The translations under genes were made by a program, and so were the position numbers. A DNA stretch of 31,154 nucleotides. Source: Syntrophaceae bacterium UBA7520. GTDB lineage: Bacteria; Desulfobacterota; Syntrophia; Syntrophales; Smithellaceae. The stretch covers positions 1 through 31,154 of the forward strand of contig DLNC01000034.1 of NCBI GenBank assembly GCA_002478265.1. The letters run 5' to 3'. This document shows, piece after piece, positions 7,135 through 15,622 of this stretch (position 1 is its first letter; the number at the start of each line of letters is the position of its first letter). Below the pieces are notes generated by a model. The model was not told where the DNA came from. It worked only from the letters and a program-made list of their open reading frames with translations, and did not search any database.

Positions 7135-7335
7135 GCGTTGCTTCGCAACGCGGAATCCGGCGAATGCCCAGCGCATGAGATTGCTTCACTTCGTTCGCAA
7201 TGACAAAAAGGGAAATTTCATCGCGAGAACCGACTTGTCGGGGCGAAGCGATCTTTTGCACGCCGCAGAGATTCCTTCGTCGCTGACGCTTCTCGGAATG
7301 ACAAAGGCGGCCGTTGCCGCCTCGCAATGACAGAA
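7135..7335. repeat. Composite dispersed intergenic repeat (GCAATGAC modules) with hairpins
   Basis: This 340-base spacer contains no gene. It is a mosaic of repeat modules: AGATTGCTTC...TTCGCAATGACAAA (about 7179-7208), a GAGATTCCTTCG...GGAATGAC module (about 7268-7302), and TCGCAATGACAGA (about 7322-7334). Two perfect hairpins bracket it: GCGTTGC-TTC-GCAACGC at 7135-7151 and AGGCGGC-CGTT-GCCGCCT at 7305-7322. Related modules occur at 9675-9797, 18814-18974 and 21885-22032. The first hairpin may stop transcription from the amidohydrolase remnant. Confidence 0.75.
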
Positions 7336-7401
7336 TAAATAAAACTTTATCAAGTTTTTTCCAATGATATAATCTTTTCACGAAGCATATAATTTTTTAT
7401 C

Positions 7402-7430
7402 TTGACAGAAGCGGCTATTTGTCTTTTTAT
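7402..7430 (+). promoter_or_regulatory. Sigma-70-type promoter for the acyl-CoA synthetase gene
   Basis: TTGACA (7402-7407) matches the -35 consensus exactly. After 17 bases comes TTTTAT (7425-7430), a fair -10 box. The start codon follows 33-45 bases downstream. Confidence 0.6.
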
Positions 7431-7462
7431 GTCGCCGCTCGCTTGCGAGTGAAGTTCAACCT

Positions 7463-9622
7463 ATGGAGCACACTATGCCGGAAAATCCTCTGCACCTCTT
7501 GATGAATCCCAAATCTGTCGCCGTGGCGGGCGCGAGCAACACGCCCACCAAAATGGGCTCGATACAGACGCTTTCACTTTTAAAGGACGGTTACCGGGGA
7601 AAAGTTTATTTCCTGCACCCCAAAGATAAAGCAATTTTCGGCATGCCCGCCTATCCTTCACCCCAAGACCTGCCGGAAGTGCCGGACCTGGCCTTTCTTG
7701 TCGTTCCCATTAACGCCGCGCTGACGCTTTTGGAAGAATTCGGAAAAATCGGCACAAAAAGGGCAATTGTGGTTACGGCGGGCTTTAAGGAAACCGGCGA
7801 AGAAGGAGCGAATCTGGAAAAGCAGTTAAACGAAGTCGCCGCGCGCTACGATATTCGTTTTGTGGGGCCAAACTGCCTGGGCGTCATCAACAGCCAGATT
7901 TGCCTGAACACAACCGTTTATCCTTTTCCGCCGGTCGACGGGCTTCTGGGCCTGGCCTCGCAAAGCGGCACTTACGTCACGCAGATTCTACCGCTTTCCA
8001 GAAAAAGGGGAATTAAATTCAGCAAGGCCATCAGTCTGGGCAACGAGGCGAATATCGATATCGCCGACGCGCTGGAGTATCTGGGCGAAGACGAGCAAAC
8101 CAAAGCGGTTATTCTTTATATCGAAGGCATCCGCAACGGCAAAAAATTTCTGGAGATCGCGCGCCGCGTGACCAAGCGCAAACCGGTGCTGGCGCAGTAC
8201 GTGGGCGGCACGGCTTCCGGCGCGCGCGCGGGCATGAGCCACACCGGCGCGATGGCCGGGCCGGATTTTCTCTACGACGGGATGTTCAAGCAGGCGGGCA
8301 TCATTCGCGTGGGTTCCATCGAGGAACTCTACGACCACGGCTGGACGCTCGCCACGCAGCCCATGCCCAAAGGAAACCGCGTGGCCGTGATGACTAATTC
8401 TGGCGGGCCTTCGTCTTCTATTTCCTATACCTGCGATCTGGTTGGCCTTACCGTGCCGCGCTATTCGGAAAAACTGCAGGAAAAGATCCGCCCCTATCTT
8501 CAGCCGCACGCGGCTTCTTCCAATCCGGTGGACCTGACCTTCGACACAAGCATGAGAAATCTGGCCATCACCATTCCGGAAATCATTCTCCAAAGCGGCG
8601 AGGTGGACGCGATGATTTCGCACGGCATTATGCATTCAGGATTCCTGCGCGAAATTTATTCGCATGCAGTGGATTTTTTAGGCGACATGTCGTTTGAGCA
8701 GTTTCTGGAAATGGCCGAACCTGTTTTGGAAGAAACTTTTGAGATTCCCCGCCGATATAACGTCCCGCATCTTATTTCCACTTTCTTCGGGCAGGAAGAT
8801 TACTACACCTTAGGATTTCAAAAGCACAACATCCCGGTTTTTCATTCGCCGGAAAAAGCCGCCCGCGCGATGGGCGCTTTATACCATTATAAACTCATTA
8901 AAGAACGCAAAGCGGGCAGGAAAAATGCGCTGCCCAAAATCAGCGCGCGCGCGAGCAATATCCTGAAACAGGCCAAACAAAACGGCCAGAAGGCGCTGGA
9001 TGAACACGCGGCCAAAAAACTGCTGGCCGCTTATGGCGTGCCGGTCACAAAAGAAATTTTGACGGAATCGCTCAAAGAGGCGCTCGCCGCGGCAAACAAA
9101 ATCGGTTATCCGGTGGCGCTTAAAGCCTGCCACTGGGAAATCATGCACAAATCCGGCAAGGGGCTGATTGCCCTGAATGTCAAAAACGCCAACGAGCTGA
9201 AAAAAGCGTTTCTGGATATCCGCCGCGCCGCGGGTTTTTTCACGCCTATCCTCGTGCAGCAGATGCTTTCCGGCGGACGGGAATTTTTGGCGGGCATGAC
9301 GCGCTTTGCAGCCTTCGGCCCCAGCGTGGTTTTCGGCCTGGGCGGAGTGTTGACGGAAGCGTTGCGCGATACAACTGTCCGCGTGGCGCCGCTGACGGAC
9401 GCGGACGCGAGAGAGATGCTTGCCGATATCCGCGCCAAAGTGCTGCTGGAAAAATTCCGAGGCATGCCGGCGGTGGATAAAGAAAAGTTGGCGAAAATAC
9501 TGCAGGCGTTGGGCAATATCGCTTTACTGCACCCGGAAATTGCGGAAATTGATTTAAACCCGCTGATTATCGACAAAGCGCGCCCGGTTGTCGCCGACGC
9601 CTTGATCGTGCTTAAGGGATAG
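7463..9622 (+). CDS. ADP-forming acetyl/acyl-CoA synthetase, fused alpha-beta (acetate--CoA ligase, ADP-forming)
   Basis: This 719-residue enzyme interconverts acyl-CoA + ADP + phosphate and acid + CoA + ATP, a route to substrate-level ATP in anaerobes. Residues ~8-480 are the alpha part: a CoA-binding Rossmann domain (KSVAVAGASNTPTKMGS, 17-33) and two succinyl-CoA-ligase-like domains with the phospho-histidine in SHTGAMAG (H260). Residues ~500-719 are the beta part, an ATP-grasp domain starting LDEHAAKKLLAAYGVP and ending EIDLNPLII. Both subunits being joined in one chain is a known bacterial arrangement. A consensus-like promoter precedes it. Two starts are possible: ATG 7463, or ATG 7475 with GGAG 6 bases upstream. 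The substrate (acetyl-, propionyl- or an aryl/branched acyl-CoA) cannot be told from sequence alone. Confidence 0.9.
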   Translation: MEHTMPENPLHLLMNPKSVAVAGASNTPTKMGSIQTLSLLKDGYRGKVYFLHPKDKAIFGMPAYPSPQDLPEVPDLAFLVVPINAALTLLEEFGKIGTKRAIVVTAGFKETGEEGANLEKQLNEVAARYDIRFVGPNCLGVINSQICLNTTVYPFPPVDGLLGLASQSGTYVTQILPLSRKRGIKFSKAISLGNEANIDIADALEYLGEDEQTKAVILYIEGIRNGKKFLEIARRVTKRKPVLAQYVGGTASGARAGMSHTGAMAGPDFLYDGMFKQAGIIRVGSIEELYDHGWTLATQPMPKGNRVAVMTNSGGPSSSISYTCDLVGLTVPRYSEKLQEKIRPYLQPHAASSNPVDLTFDTSMRNLAITIPEIILQSGEVDAMISHGIMHSGFLREIYSHAVDFLGDMSFEQFLEMAEPVLEETFEIPRRYNVPHLISTFFGQEDYYTLGFQKHNIPVFHSPEKAARAMGALYHYKLIKERKAGRKNALPKISARASNILKQAKQNGQKALDEHAAKKLLAAYGVPVTKEILTESLKEALAAANKIGYPVALKACHWEIMHKSGKGLIALNVKNANELKKAFLDIRRAAGFFTPILVQQMLSGGREFLAGMTRFAAFGPSVVFGLGGVLTEALRDTTVRVAPLTDADAREMLADIRAKVLLEKFRGMPAVDKEKLAKILQALGNIALLHPEIAEIDLNPLIIDKARPVVADALIVLKG

Positions 9623-9674
9623 ATAGCGTCGTCGCTTTAACGCCACGCTACGCTCGTAACTTTGGTTTGTCCTC

Positions 9675-9797
9675 GTCATGACATAATAACTTGTCTTTGC
9701 GAATCCGCCGCAGGCGGGTGAAGCGCCAGTCCAGCGTATGCAGGACAATCTCAGGGATCGCTTCGTCGTTTCACTCCTCGCGAAGACAAAAAAACTT
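9675..9797. repeat. Dispersed intergenic repeat, degenerate copy
   Basis: The spacer between two convergent genes carries TGACATAATAACTTGTCTTT followed by GCGAAT, later CAATCTCAGGGATCGCTTCG and CTCGCGAAGACAAA. The order matches the element at 18814-18974 (TGTCATAATGACTGTTTGTC, then CAATCT, then CGCAATGACAAA). An inserted CCGCCGCAGGCGGG hairpin varies the left arm. The terminal CCGGCAT repeats seen in other copies are not recognisable here. Confidence 0.6.
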
Positions 9798-9845
9798 CGG
9801 CCATCGCGATCACACATGATTATCACTTTATGACGAAAATAATTT

Positions 9846-11018
9846 TTACTTTTTCTTTTTGTGTTTTTCGAAAGCGTGGCTGAGCGTCCCCATATTCTTG
9901 GGCGCTTTGGCGATGAAGCTTTTCATTTCATCTTTTTCCGCCGCGGCGGCCGCCTCTTCCGCGGCGTTGGCCGCCAGATCCAGCGAAATTTTCTTGGCGT
10001 CCAAATCAATCTTTTCCACCCGCACTTCCACCGGCGCGCCTTCTTCCAGAACCTCGCGCGCATGCTTTATCTTTTTGCCGCGTCCCATTCTGGAAATATG
10101 TAAAAGACCGTCGATGCCGTCCTCCAGCGTCACAAACGCTCCGAATTCCGCGAGTTTTGAAACCTTGCCTGTATGCACGCTGCCTTCCGGAAATTTAGCC
10201 GCGACGTTACTCCAGGGATCGGGCAATGTGTCTTTAACCGAAAGACTGACGCGGTCTTTATCCCAATCCAGGCTGGCGATCACGGCTTCGATTTGATCGC
10301 CGGGCGCATAAAGGGCCTTGGCGTCAGCGGAGCGTCCCCAAGCCATCTCGGACACGGGCAGGAGCGCCTGTATACCGCCGATATCCACAAAAGCGCCGAA
10401 ATTCTGCACACCGATTACCGTGCCGGTTACTTTCATCCCTTTTTGCAGGGAGGCTTTCAGCGCCTCGATCTTTTCTCTTTGAATTTTTTCCAAAAGCGGA
10501 CGGCGCGAGACAACAATCTTGCGGCCCCTCTGCGCATACTCGGTGACAATAAATTCGAACTTCTTGCCGACATAAGCCGCGGGATCTTCGATCCTTTTTA
10601 AATCCATCTGTGAATAAGGACAGAACCCCTCGGCGCTGGCGCTGATTTTTACCGCAAACCCGCCTTTAATTTCTTTTTCCACCGTGGCTTCCAGCGGCAT
10701 GCGGTTTTTGTAGGCGTTATATAAATAATCATCCACGCTTTTGCGCGTGAGCAATTTGGTGGTGAAAAGTTTCTCGCCGTGGCGCGAAGAAAGAAAATAC
10801 GCGCTGATGACATCGCCTTCTTTAACCGTCAGGTTGCCGTTTTCATCCAGCAGCTCCTTCTTGTCCAGATAACCTTCGCTTTTGGCACCCAAATCCAGAA
10901 AAATCCACTCCGGCGTGATGTTGACGATGGTCGCCTCAATTTTTTCTCCGACCGAGTAACGTCGGGATTTAAGCTCGGATTCATTGAGCAATTCGGCAAA
11001 ACTCTTTTCCTGTTCCAT
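9846..11018 (-). CDS. S1-domain RNA-binding protein (ribosomal protein S1-like, four S1 repeats)
   Basis: A 390-residue cytoplasmic protein of four consecutive S1 (OB-fold) RNA-binding domains at about residues 22-90, 105-173, 193-263 and 279-350. Repeats 3 and 4 are canonical: GMKVTGTVIGVQNFGAFVDI and GSVHTGKVSKLAEFGAFVTL, each followed by a lysine/arginine-containing RVSLSVKD or KISLDLA strand. Repeats 1 and 2 are more divergent, as in the ribosome-docking half of S1. A short acidic/alanine linker and a KKHKKKK-like basic tail follow. Full S1 has six domains in many proteobacteria, so this is a shorter S1 or a paralogue; a second copy elsewhere in the genome would decide. AAGGAA lies about 6 bases before the ATG at 11018. 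It is divergent from the aminotransferase gene. Expected role: mRNA binding in translation. Confidence 0.85.
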   Translation of the reverse strand: MEQEKSFAELLNESELKSRRYSVGEKIEATIVNITPEWIFLDLGAKSEGYLDKKELLDENGNLTVKEGDVISAYFLSSRHGEKLFTTKLLTRKSVDDYLYNAYKNRMPLEATVEKEIKGGFAVKISASAEGFCPYSQMDLKRIEDPAAYVGKKFEFIVTEYAQRGRKIVVSRRPLLEKIQREKIEALKASLQKGMKVTGTVIGVQNFGAFVDIGGIQALLPVSEMAWGRSADAKALYAPGDQIEAVIASLDWDKDRVSLSVKDTLPDPWSNVAAKFPEGSVHTGKVSKLAEFGAFVTLEDGIDGLLHISRMGRGKKIKHAREVLEEGAPVEVRVEKIDLDAKKISLDLAANAAEEAAAAAEKDEMKSFIAKAPKNMGTLSHAFEKHKKKK

Positions 11019-11117
11019 ATATTTTCCTTATAAAATTTGTCGGTATTCGCGAAAACGAATGTGCCTGATAACACGAAAAACACATTTTGTCGCCTCAAAA
11101 ATTACGGCCACGATTAT

Positions 11118-11142
11118 TTTTAATTATTTCAAATAATTAAAA
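11118..11142. promoter_or_regulatory. Perfect 12-bp AT palindrome in a divergent promoter region
   Basis: TTTTAATTATTT (11118-11129), one base, then AAATAATTAAAA (11131-11142) form a perfect inverted repeat made only of A and T. It lies centrally in the 191-base gap between the leftward S1-like gene and the rightward aminotransferase gene. It could be an operator, or an AT-rich UP-element-like region serving both genes. It is followed by neither gene end, so a terminator is unlikely. Confidence 0.5.
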
Positions 11143-11209
11143 TTTTATAGATATTTGGACAAAAATGTAATATGAACTTTCCATAAAAACATAAGGAGTT
11201 AAATAGTTT

Positions 11210-12514
11210 ATGCGTTTTGAAATTTCCCGCGGCGGCAGCGGTCTCACCTATGAAATTCGCAATATCGTCCTTATCGCCAACAAGCTCAAAGAACTGGGCA
11301 TGGAAATCGTCTGGGAAAATATCGGCGATCCGGTGCAAAAAGGCGAAAAAATACCCGGCTGGATGAAGGAAGTGCTCACGGAAATCATCCGGGATGATTA
11401 TTCCTTCGCCTATTCGCCGACCAAGGGCGTCAACGAGACGCGCGAATTTCTGGCCGGTCGCCTCAACAAGCGCGGGAAAGTGCAGATAACTTCTGAAGAT
11501 ATCATTTTTTTCAACGGCCTGGGCGACGCCATCGCCCGCGCCTACAGCTCCATACAGGTGGACGCGCGCATGATTATGCCGGAGCCGACCTACTCCACTC
11601 ATTTCATGGCGGAAGTCCTGCACGCCTCGTTCCCCCCCAACACCTACCGCATGAACCCGTATAACAACTGGAATCCGGATATGCGCGAACTGGAACAGAA
11701 AGTCAAAAGCCATAAGGCGATTGTCGGCATCCTGGTCATCAACCCGGATAACCCGACGGGCTTTGTTTATCCCGAGGAAATGCTCAGGCAAATAATTAAG
11801 ATCGCCAAGGATAATGATCTTTTTGTCGTCTTTGACGAAACCTATATCAACATCGTTTTCAACGGGAAAAAAACCGTGCCGCTTTCGGATATCGTGGGAG
11901 ATTTGCCCGCCATCAGCATGAAGGGGATTTCCAAGGAACTGCCCTGGCCGGGCGCGCGCTGCGGCTGGATGGAAATTTACAACGCCGGCAAGGACCCGGT
12001 GTTCGACCGCTTCATCAATACCATTCTGCATCAGAAGATGTCGGAGGTCTGCTCGACCACGCTGCCGCAATTGGCGATTCCCAAAATAATGACGCATCCG
12101 GAATACACAAATTATCTGGAGGAGCGCAGAAGCCACTACGCGCGGCTTTCAGAAATCGCCTACAATATTTTGAAGGATGTTCCCTACATCATGGTGAACA
12201 AAACCAACGGCGCTTTCTACATGACGATTGTCATCAACGAAGCCGCGCTCAACAGCCGCCAGAAGCTCCATATTAAGAATAAGGAAGTAAGGGAATTTGT
12301 GGAAAATCTGACCAAGGAAACCATCGAGCACGACAAGCGCTTTGTTTACTATCTGCTGGCATCCACCGGCATTTGCGTCGTGCCGCTGACTTCGTTTTTC
12401 ACGCCGCTTTTGGGCTTCCGCATGACGCTGTTGCACAAAGATGTGGGAGAATTCGAACAAACGGTAAAAACCATCGCGGAAAAGATTACCGAATATATTA
12501 ATTCGAGCAAATAA
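11210..12514 (+). CDS. PLP-dependent class I/II aminotransferase
   Basis: A 434-residue fold-type I aminotransferase that moves amino groups between amino acids and 2-oxo acids using pyridoxal phosphate. Visible features: the substrate/phosphate region around NGLGDAIARAYSS (residues 102-114), NPTG at 181-184, the pyridine-nitrogen aspartate in FVVFDETY (D209), the Schiff-base lysine in MKGISKELPWPGARCGW (K242) with the phosphate-site arginine R250, and a C-terminal GFRMTLL segment with the likely carboxylate-binding arginine. The PWPG variant near the lysine suggests an alanine/aspartate-type subgroup, but the substrate cannot be assigned. ATG 11210 is preceded by AAGGAG 11 bases upstream. 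It lies 59 bases before the exchanger gene on the same strand and may share its transcript. Confidence 0.88.
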   Translation: MRFEISRGGSGLTYEIRNIVLIANKLKELGMEIVWENIGDPVQKGEKIPGWMKEVLTEIIRDDYSFAYSPTKGVNETREFLAGRLNKRGKVQITSEDIIFFNGLGDAIARAYSSIQVDARMIMPEPTYSTHFMAEVLHASFPPNTYRMNPYNNWNPDMRELEQKVKSHKAIVGILVINPDNPTGFVYPEEMLRQIIKIAKDNDLFVVFDETYINIVFNGKKTVPLSDIVGDLPAISMKGISKELPWPGARCGWMEIYNAGKDPVFDRFINTILHQKMSEVCSTTLPQLAIPKIMTHPEYTNYLEERRSHYARLSEIAYNILKDVPYIMVNKTNGAFYMTIVINEAALNSRQKLHIKNKEVREFVENLTKETIEHDKRFVYYLLASTGICVVPLTSFFTPLLGFRMTLLHKDVGEFEQTVKTIAEKITEYINSSK

Positions 12515-12573
12515 AATATTACGGAAAAATCCTTCTTATTATTAAGCATCAAAGGCAAAAATAAGCGGGCTTT

Positions 12574-13527
12574 ATGTTTTTGCACGTAATTCTTTTTGTT
12601 TTAGGCATTGCTTTTTTATGGATCGGCACAAATGCCGTGCTGCGGCGCGTGCCAGTTTTGGCCGGATGGCTGCGTGTTTCTCCTCTGGTGATAACCGTTT
12701 TACTCCTGGCGGTAATGACCTCGCTCCCGGAATTCTTTGTTTCTCTCTTTGCCTCTCTGCGCGGACAGCCTTCCGCCGCGGTGGGAAATATCGTCGGGTC
12801 TAATTTTGTCACGCTGACCTTTGTTGCCGGTGTCTGCGCGCTATGGCGTCCTATTGAAGTGGGGCCGACACTGCGCACGCGGGAGTCAAGCTGGATGATC
12901 ATGGCGGCGGCGCTGCTTTTGATCTTTGCCATGGATGGGATCGTCAGCCGGATCGACGGCCTCATTTTGCTTGTTGCTTACGTTCCGTATTTTCTGGGCG
13001 CACTTGATGACGCACGGCGGCAGCGGGAAAGGGAAAACAGAAATAATCATTCCGCCGTAAAAAGGCCCTGGCTGGAAGTGATTATCTTCGCGGGCGGGCT
13101 CGGCATGATTGTGCTGGGTTCAAGCTGGGTGGTAGAAAACGGAACTGCTCTGGCGCGCATGTTCGGCATGAGCGATTTGCTGATCGGCGTTACCTTTTAT
13201 GCTTTTGGAACATCATTGCCGGAACTAGCGATTGCCCTGGGCGCGGTGCTCAAAAATCAAGCTAACGTTACGCTGGGCGAAATTTACGCTTCCAATATTT
13301 TCACCGGTCTGGCCGTGGTGGGCGCGCTTTGTGTCATCAGACCTTTGGTGGTTGAACCAATCATTATCCAACGGGATTTGCCGATGCTGATTGTGGCGGG
13401 CGTGCTCCTGCAGATGTTTATTACCACGGGCAGACGTTTTGTGCGGCTGGAAGCGCTGGTCATGGTCGGCATCTATATTCTGTTTTTGGCCGCACAGTTT
13501 ATGGGTTTCAGCATTTCGCTCGATTAA
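12574..13527 (+). CDS. CaCA-family Na+(K+)/Ca2+ antiporter (YrbG-like)
   Basis: This 317-residue inner-membrane protein has about ten hydrophobic segments and the two inverted alpha-repeats of cation/Ca2+ exchangers. Alpha-1 spans about 49-77 (TSLPEFFVSL ... GNIVGSN, acidic E53). Alpha-2 spans 212-241 (GTSLPELAIAL ... GEIYASN, acidic E217). A charged cytoplasmic loop (DDARRQRERENRNN) near 145-158 separates the halves. The family uses Na+ or H+ gradients to expel Ca2+ and related cations. The second repeat's GEIYASN departs from the usual G-N/D-x-x-GSN, so ion preference is uncertain. The ribosome-binding site is weak. The gene converges on the MgtE-like transporter gene across a spacer with hairpins. 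Confidence 0.9.
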   Translation: MFLHVILFVLGIAFLWIGTNAVLRRVPVLAGWLRVSPLVITVLLLAVMTSLPEFFVSLFASLRGQPSAAVGNIVGSNFVTLTFVAGVCALWRPIEVGPTLRTRESSWMIMAAALLLIFAMDGIVSRIDGLILLVAYVPYFLGALDDARRQRERENRNNHSAVKRPWLEVIIFAGGLGMIVLGSSWVVENGTALARMFGMSDLLIGVTFYAFGTSLPELAIALGAVLKNQANVTLGEIYASNIFTGLAVVGALCVIRPLVVEPIIIQRDLPMLIVAGVLLQMFITTGRRFVRLEALVMVGIYILFLAAQFMGFSISLD

Positions 13528-13680
13528 ACGAACAATTTTCCCGTATTTTAGCCGCCGGGTATTTTATGATAATAAAGACCAAATGCCCAACGGCAAAAGT
13601 CAAATTATATTGATTTTATGATGTTTTTTGGCTTTCCGTTCATTATTAAATAAACCGGATTTGTAGAAAAACCCGGGAAA

Positions 13681-13732
13681 TACCCATTGGGTATATTAAT
13701 TGTAGGCCGCCGCGCTGTGCGCTGCGGCCTAC
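13681..13732. terminator. Hairpins between convergent transporter genes
   Basis: A perfect palindrome TACCCA-T-TGGGTA (13681-13693) is followed by a stronger hairpin with 9-bp arms, GTAGGCCGC (13702-13710) and GCGGCCTAC (13724-13732). They lie in the 249-base gap between genes ending toward each other, where a bidirectional terminator is expected. No clear T run follows the larger hairpin on either side, so a REP-like repeat is also possible. Nothing else is seen in this spacer. Confidence 0.45.
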
Positions 13733-13776
13733 GGCGGAGCTCAGCTCTCGCTGCCCAGCTCTTTTTTAAGCCTTAA

Positions 13777-14772
13777 TTATCTGCTCAAAACAAACGCCGC
13801 CAGAGAAAAATAGACGATAACGGTGCAGATGTCGGCCATGGCCAAAGTGAGCGGACCGGACGCCACGTGCACGTCAAGTTTCATTTTATGTAAAAATGAT
13901 GGAACGCTTACGCCCAGGAAACAGGCCAAAAGCAATGATGCCAGAATGCCCGAGGAAATTATCAACCCCGCGTTAAAATCATTTCGCCAGACAATAACAA
14001 TCAAGCCCACAATCAGCGCGCAGGCCAGCGCCATTAAAAAAACGCGCGCCAGTTCCCGGCGCAGCGCGCGGAAATACCAGCCGGACTGAGACAAGCTGTG
14101 ATGCATAAAATGAACGGTGATGGCCATGGTCTGCATGGAGACGCTTTCCCCCAGGCCTAAAACCAGCGTCAGAAAAAACGCCAGCACCAGGCTCTGGGCC
14201 AGCGTCGCCTCGAAAAACCCGACCAGGAGCGCGCAGACAGTGCCGCTGGTGATGGTGGCCAAAAGCCAGGGAAAACGATGACGGAAAACGCTCCACGGTG
14301 ACTTGCTGCGCGCTTCGGAAATTTTCACACCCAGGGTGTCAAAAACGCTGTGCACCTGTTCCTGCTCCTCAATATCAAACATTTCTTCGGTGAACACGCC
14401 AATATCGATTACGCCCAGCATTTTTTTATCATCATCTATTATCGGAAACGCCAGATAACGGTGCAGAATAAAAAACTCCAGCGCTTCCATCAAGGTTGCC
14501 GTATGGGGAATCGCGATGAATTTTTTGGTAGTGATTTCTTCCACTTTTATATCCAGCGCGGAAGTAAGAAGTTTTCTGGTCTGAATAGTGCCGACCAGGC
14601 GGTTTTCGGCGTCCAAAACATAGAAATAAAGAATTGTTGACTGCGTCTGGCAGGTGCGGATACACTCCAGCGCTTCGCCTACGGTATTATAACTGTAGAT
14701 GGACACAAAATCCGTGCTGGCGTGCTTCATCACGGGATCTTTGAGCTCTTTTAAATTAACGGAGCGCTCCAT
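13777..14772 (-). CDS. Divergent MgtE-like divalent cation transporter with CBS pair
   Basis: This 331-residue protein has a cytoplasmic tandem CBS pair (about residues 12-130), an amphipathic linker, and five membrane helices (about 160-331) like the MgtE Mg2+/Co2+ channel. The last helix keeps ASGPLTLAMADICTVIVYF, which aligns with the conserved Asp of MgtE's ion site. Two departures stand out. The N-terminal helical MgtE_N domain (about 110 residues), which senses Mg2+, is absent. The usual GNxGxQ-type segment after the second helix reads LGLGESVSMQTMAI. The ATG at 14772 is chosen: GGAAGG lies upstream, and the open extension to 14880 is not family-like. Ion identity and gating are therefore uncertain. 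Confidence 0.75.
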   Translation of the reverse strand: MERSVNLKELKDPVMKHASTDFVSIYSYNTVGEALECIRTCQTQSTILYFYVLDAENRLVGTIQTRKLLTSALDIKVEEITTKKFIAIPHTATLMEALEFFILHRYLAFPIIDDDKKMLGVIDIGVFTEEMFDIEEQEQVHSVFDTLGVKISEARSKSPWSVFRHRFPWLLATITSGTVCALLVGFFEATLAQSLVLAFFLTLVLGLGESVSMQTMAITVHFMHHSLSQSGWYFRALRRELARVFLMALACALIVGLIVIVWRNDFNAGLIISSGILASLLLACFLGVSVPSFLHKMKLDVHVASGPLTLAMADICTVIVYFSLAAFVLSR

Positions 14773-14936
14773 TGTTGATGTTTTCCTTCCGCGTATAGAG
14801 GAGAAATCAGCGATTTGGTTTATCGGAATAATATCCGCCAAATAATTTGTAAAATAACACAGCCGTAGGAAATTTGCCAAATTCTTTATAAAAAGGGCGA
14901 ATCAATGGGGGCGATACCTCGAAATTACTAAAAAAT

Positions 14937-14973
14937 AAAAGGGCGGAGATTGTTGAAATTCTTCCGCCCTTTT
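14937..14973 (-). terminator. Rho-independent terminator of the RRM protein gene
   Basis: A perfect 11-bp stem, AAAAGGGCGGA (14937-14947) with TCCGCCCTTTT (14963-14973), is followed on the leftward strand by TTTTATTTTTT. It starts 28 bases beyond the RRM gene's stop codon, the expected place. Confidence 0.85.
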
Positions 14974-15000
14974 GAAAGTTATCTTGGCTTTTAAATAAAT

Positions 15001-15345
15001 CTAGTATCTGCCGCCGCCACGATTGCCGCCACGGTTAAATCCGCCGCCACCGCGGTTGCCGCCGCCTCTGGGACCTCCGCCGCCGCCGCTGAATTCTTTT
15101 TTCGGACGGGCTTCGTTCACTGTAATGGCTTTCCCATCCAGCGTGCCGCCATTAAATTTTTTAATTGCTTCAGCCGCGCCTTCTTCCGTCTTCATCTCCA
15201 CAAAACCAAAACCTCTTGATTGCCCGGAAAACTTATCCTTAATAACGGAAGCTGCAACAACCTCTCCGGCCACAGCAAAATTCGTCTTCAAATCATCATC
15301 AGTGATTTTGTAAGACAGGTTACCAATGTATAAATTTTTGTTCAT
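15001..15345 (-). CDS. RRM-domain RNA-binding protein with glycine-rich tail
   Basis: A 114-residue single-stranded-RNA-binding protein resembling the small RNP-1 proteins of bacteria. One RRM occupies residues 2-80, with RNP2 (LYIGNL) near 4-9 and RNP1 (RGFGFVEM) near 44-51. A low-complexity tail of GGGGG, RGG and NRGG repeats forms the last 30 residues, ending GGGRY. Such proteins often rise on temperature shift and act as RNA chaperones; this is family knowledge, not shown here. The ATG at 15345 follows GAGAGGG at 6-base spacing; the upstream in-frame ATG at 15396 has no better support. A strong terminator follows, so it is probably monocistronic. Confidence 0.92.
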   Translation of the reverse strand: MNKNLYIGNLSYKITDDDLKTNFAVAGEVVAASVIKDKFSGQSRGFGFVEMKTEEGAAEAIKKFNGGTLDGKAITVNEARPKKEFSGGGGGPRGGGNRGGGGFNRGGNRGGGRY

Positions 15346-15565
15346 CTCAATCCCTCTCTTCTCTTTAAACTTTTCTTCCCCCGTATGGGGCTTCACAAAG
15401 CACCAAAATCACCCCTATCCATCTCCCCGTGAAGAAGGAAGGAAAAGTGAGGGACTTGCATGCCTTACCTCTGAAGCTTTTTGCAAAGCTGGCCGCTATT
15501 TAAACTGAGAGCATCATGCGCACACTAAAGCCGGATAGTCAATAAGGAATTCTTTTAATTTTATG

Positions 15566-15593
15566 TTGTTTCGGCGGCGTGATTTGGTAGAAT
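15566..15593 (+). promoter_or_regulatory. Possible promoter of the acyl-CoA dehydrogenase gene
   Basis: TTGTTT (15566-15571) and TAGAAT (15588-15593) are 16 bases apart, a fair sigma-70 match, 30 bases before the start codon. The rest of the 277-base spacer between the divergent genes shows no other recognisable feature. Confidence 0.4.
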
Positions 15594-15622
15594 AAGGCAT
15601 ATAACGCCAAGGAGCATGAATT

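Noticed and set aside
11129..12136. Leftward 335-codon frame
   Set aside because: Antisense to the aminotransferase gene, in the frame mirroring its GC-rich third positions; no recognisable domain.
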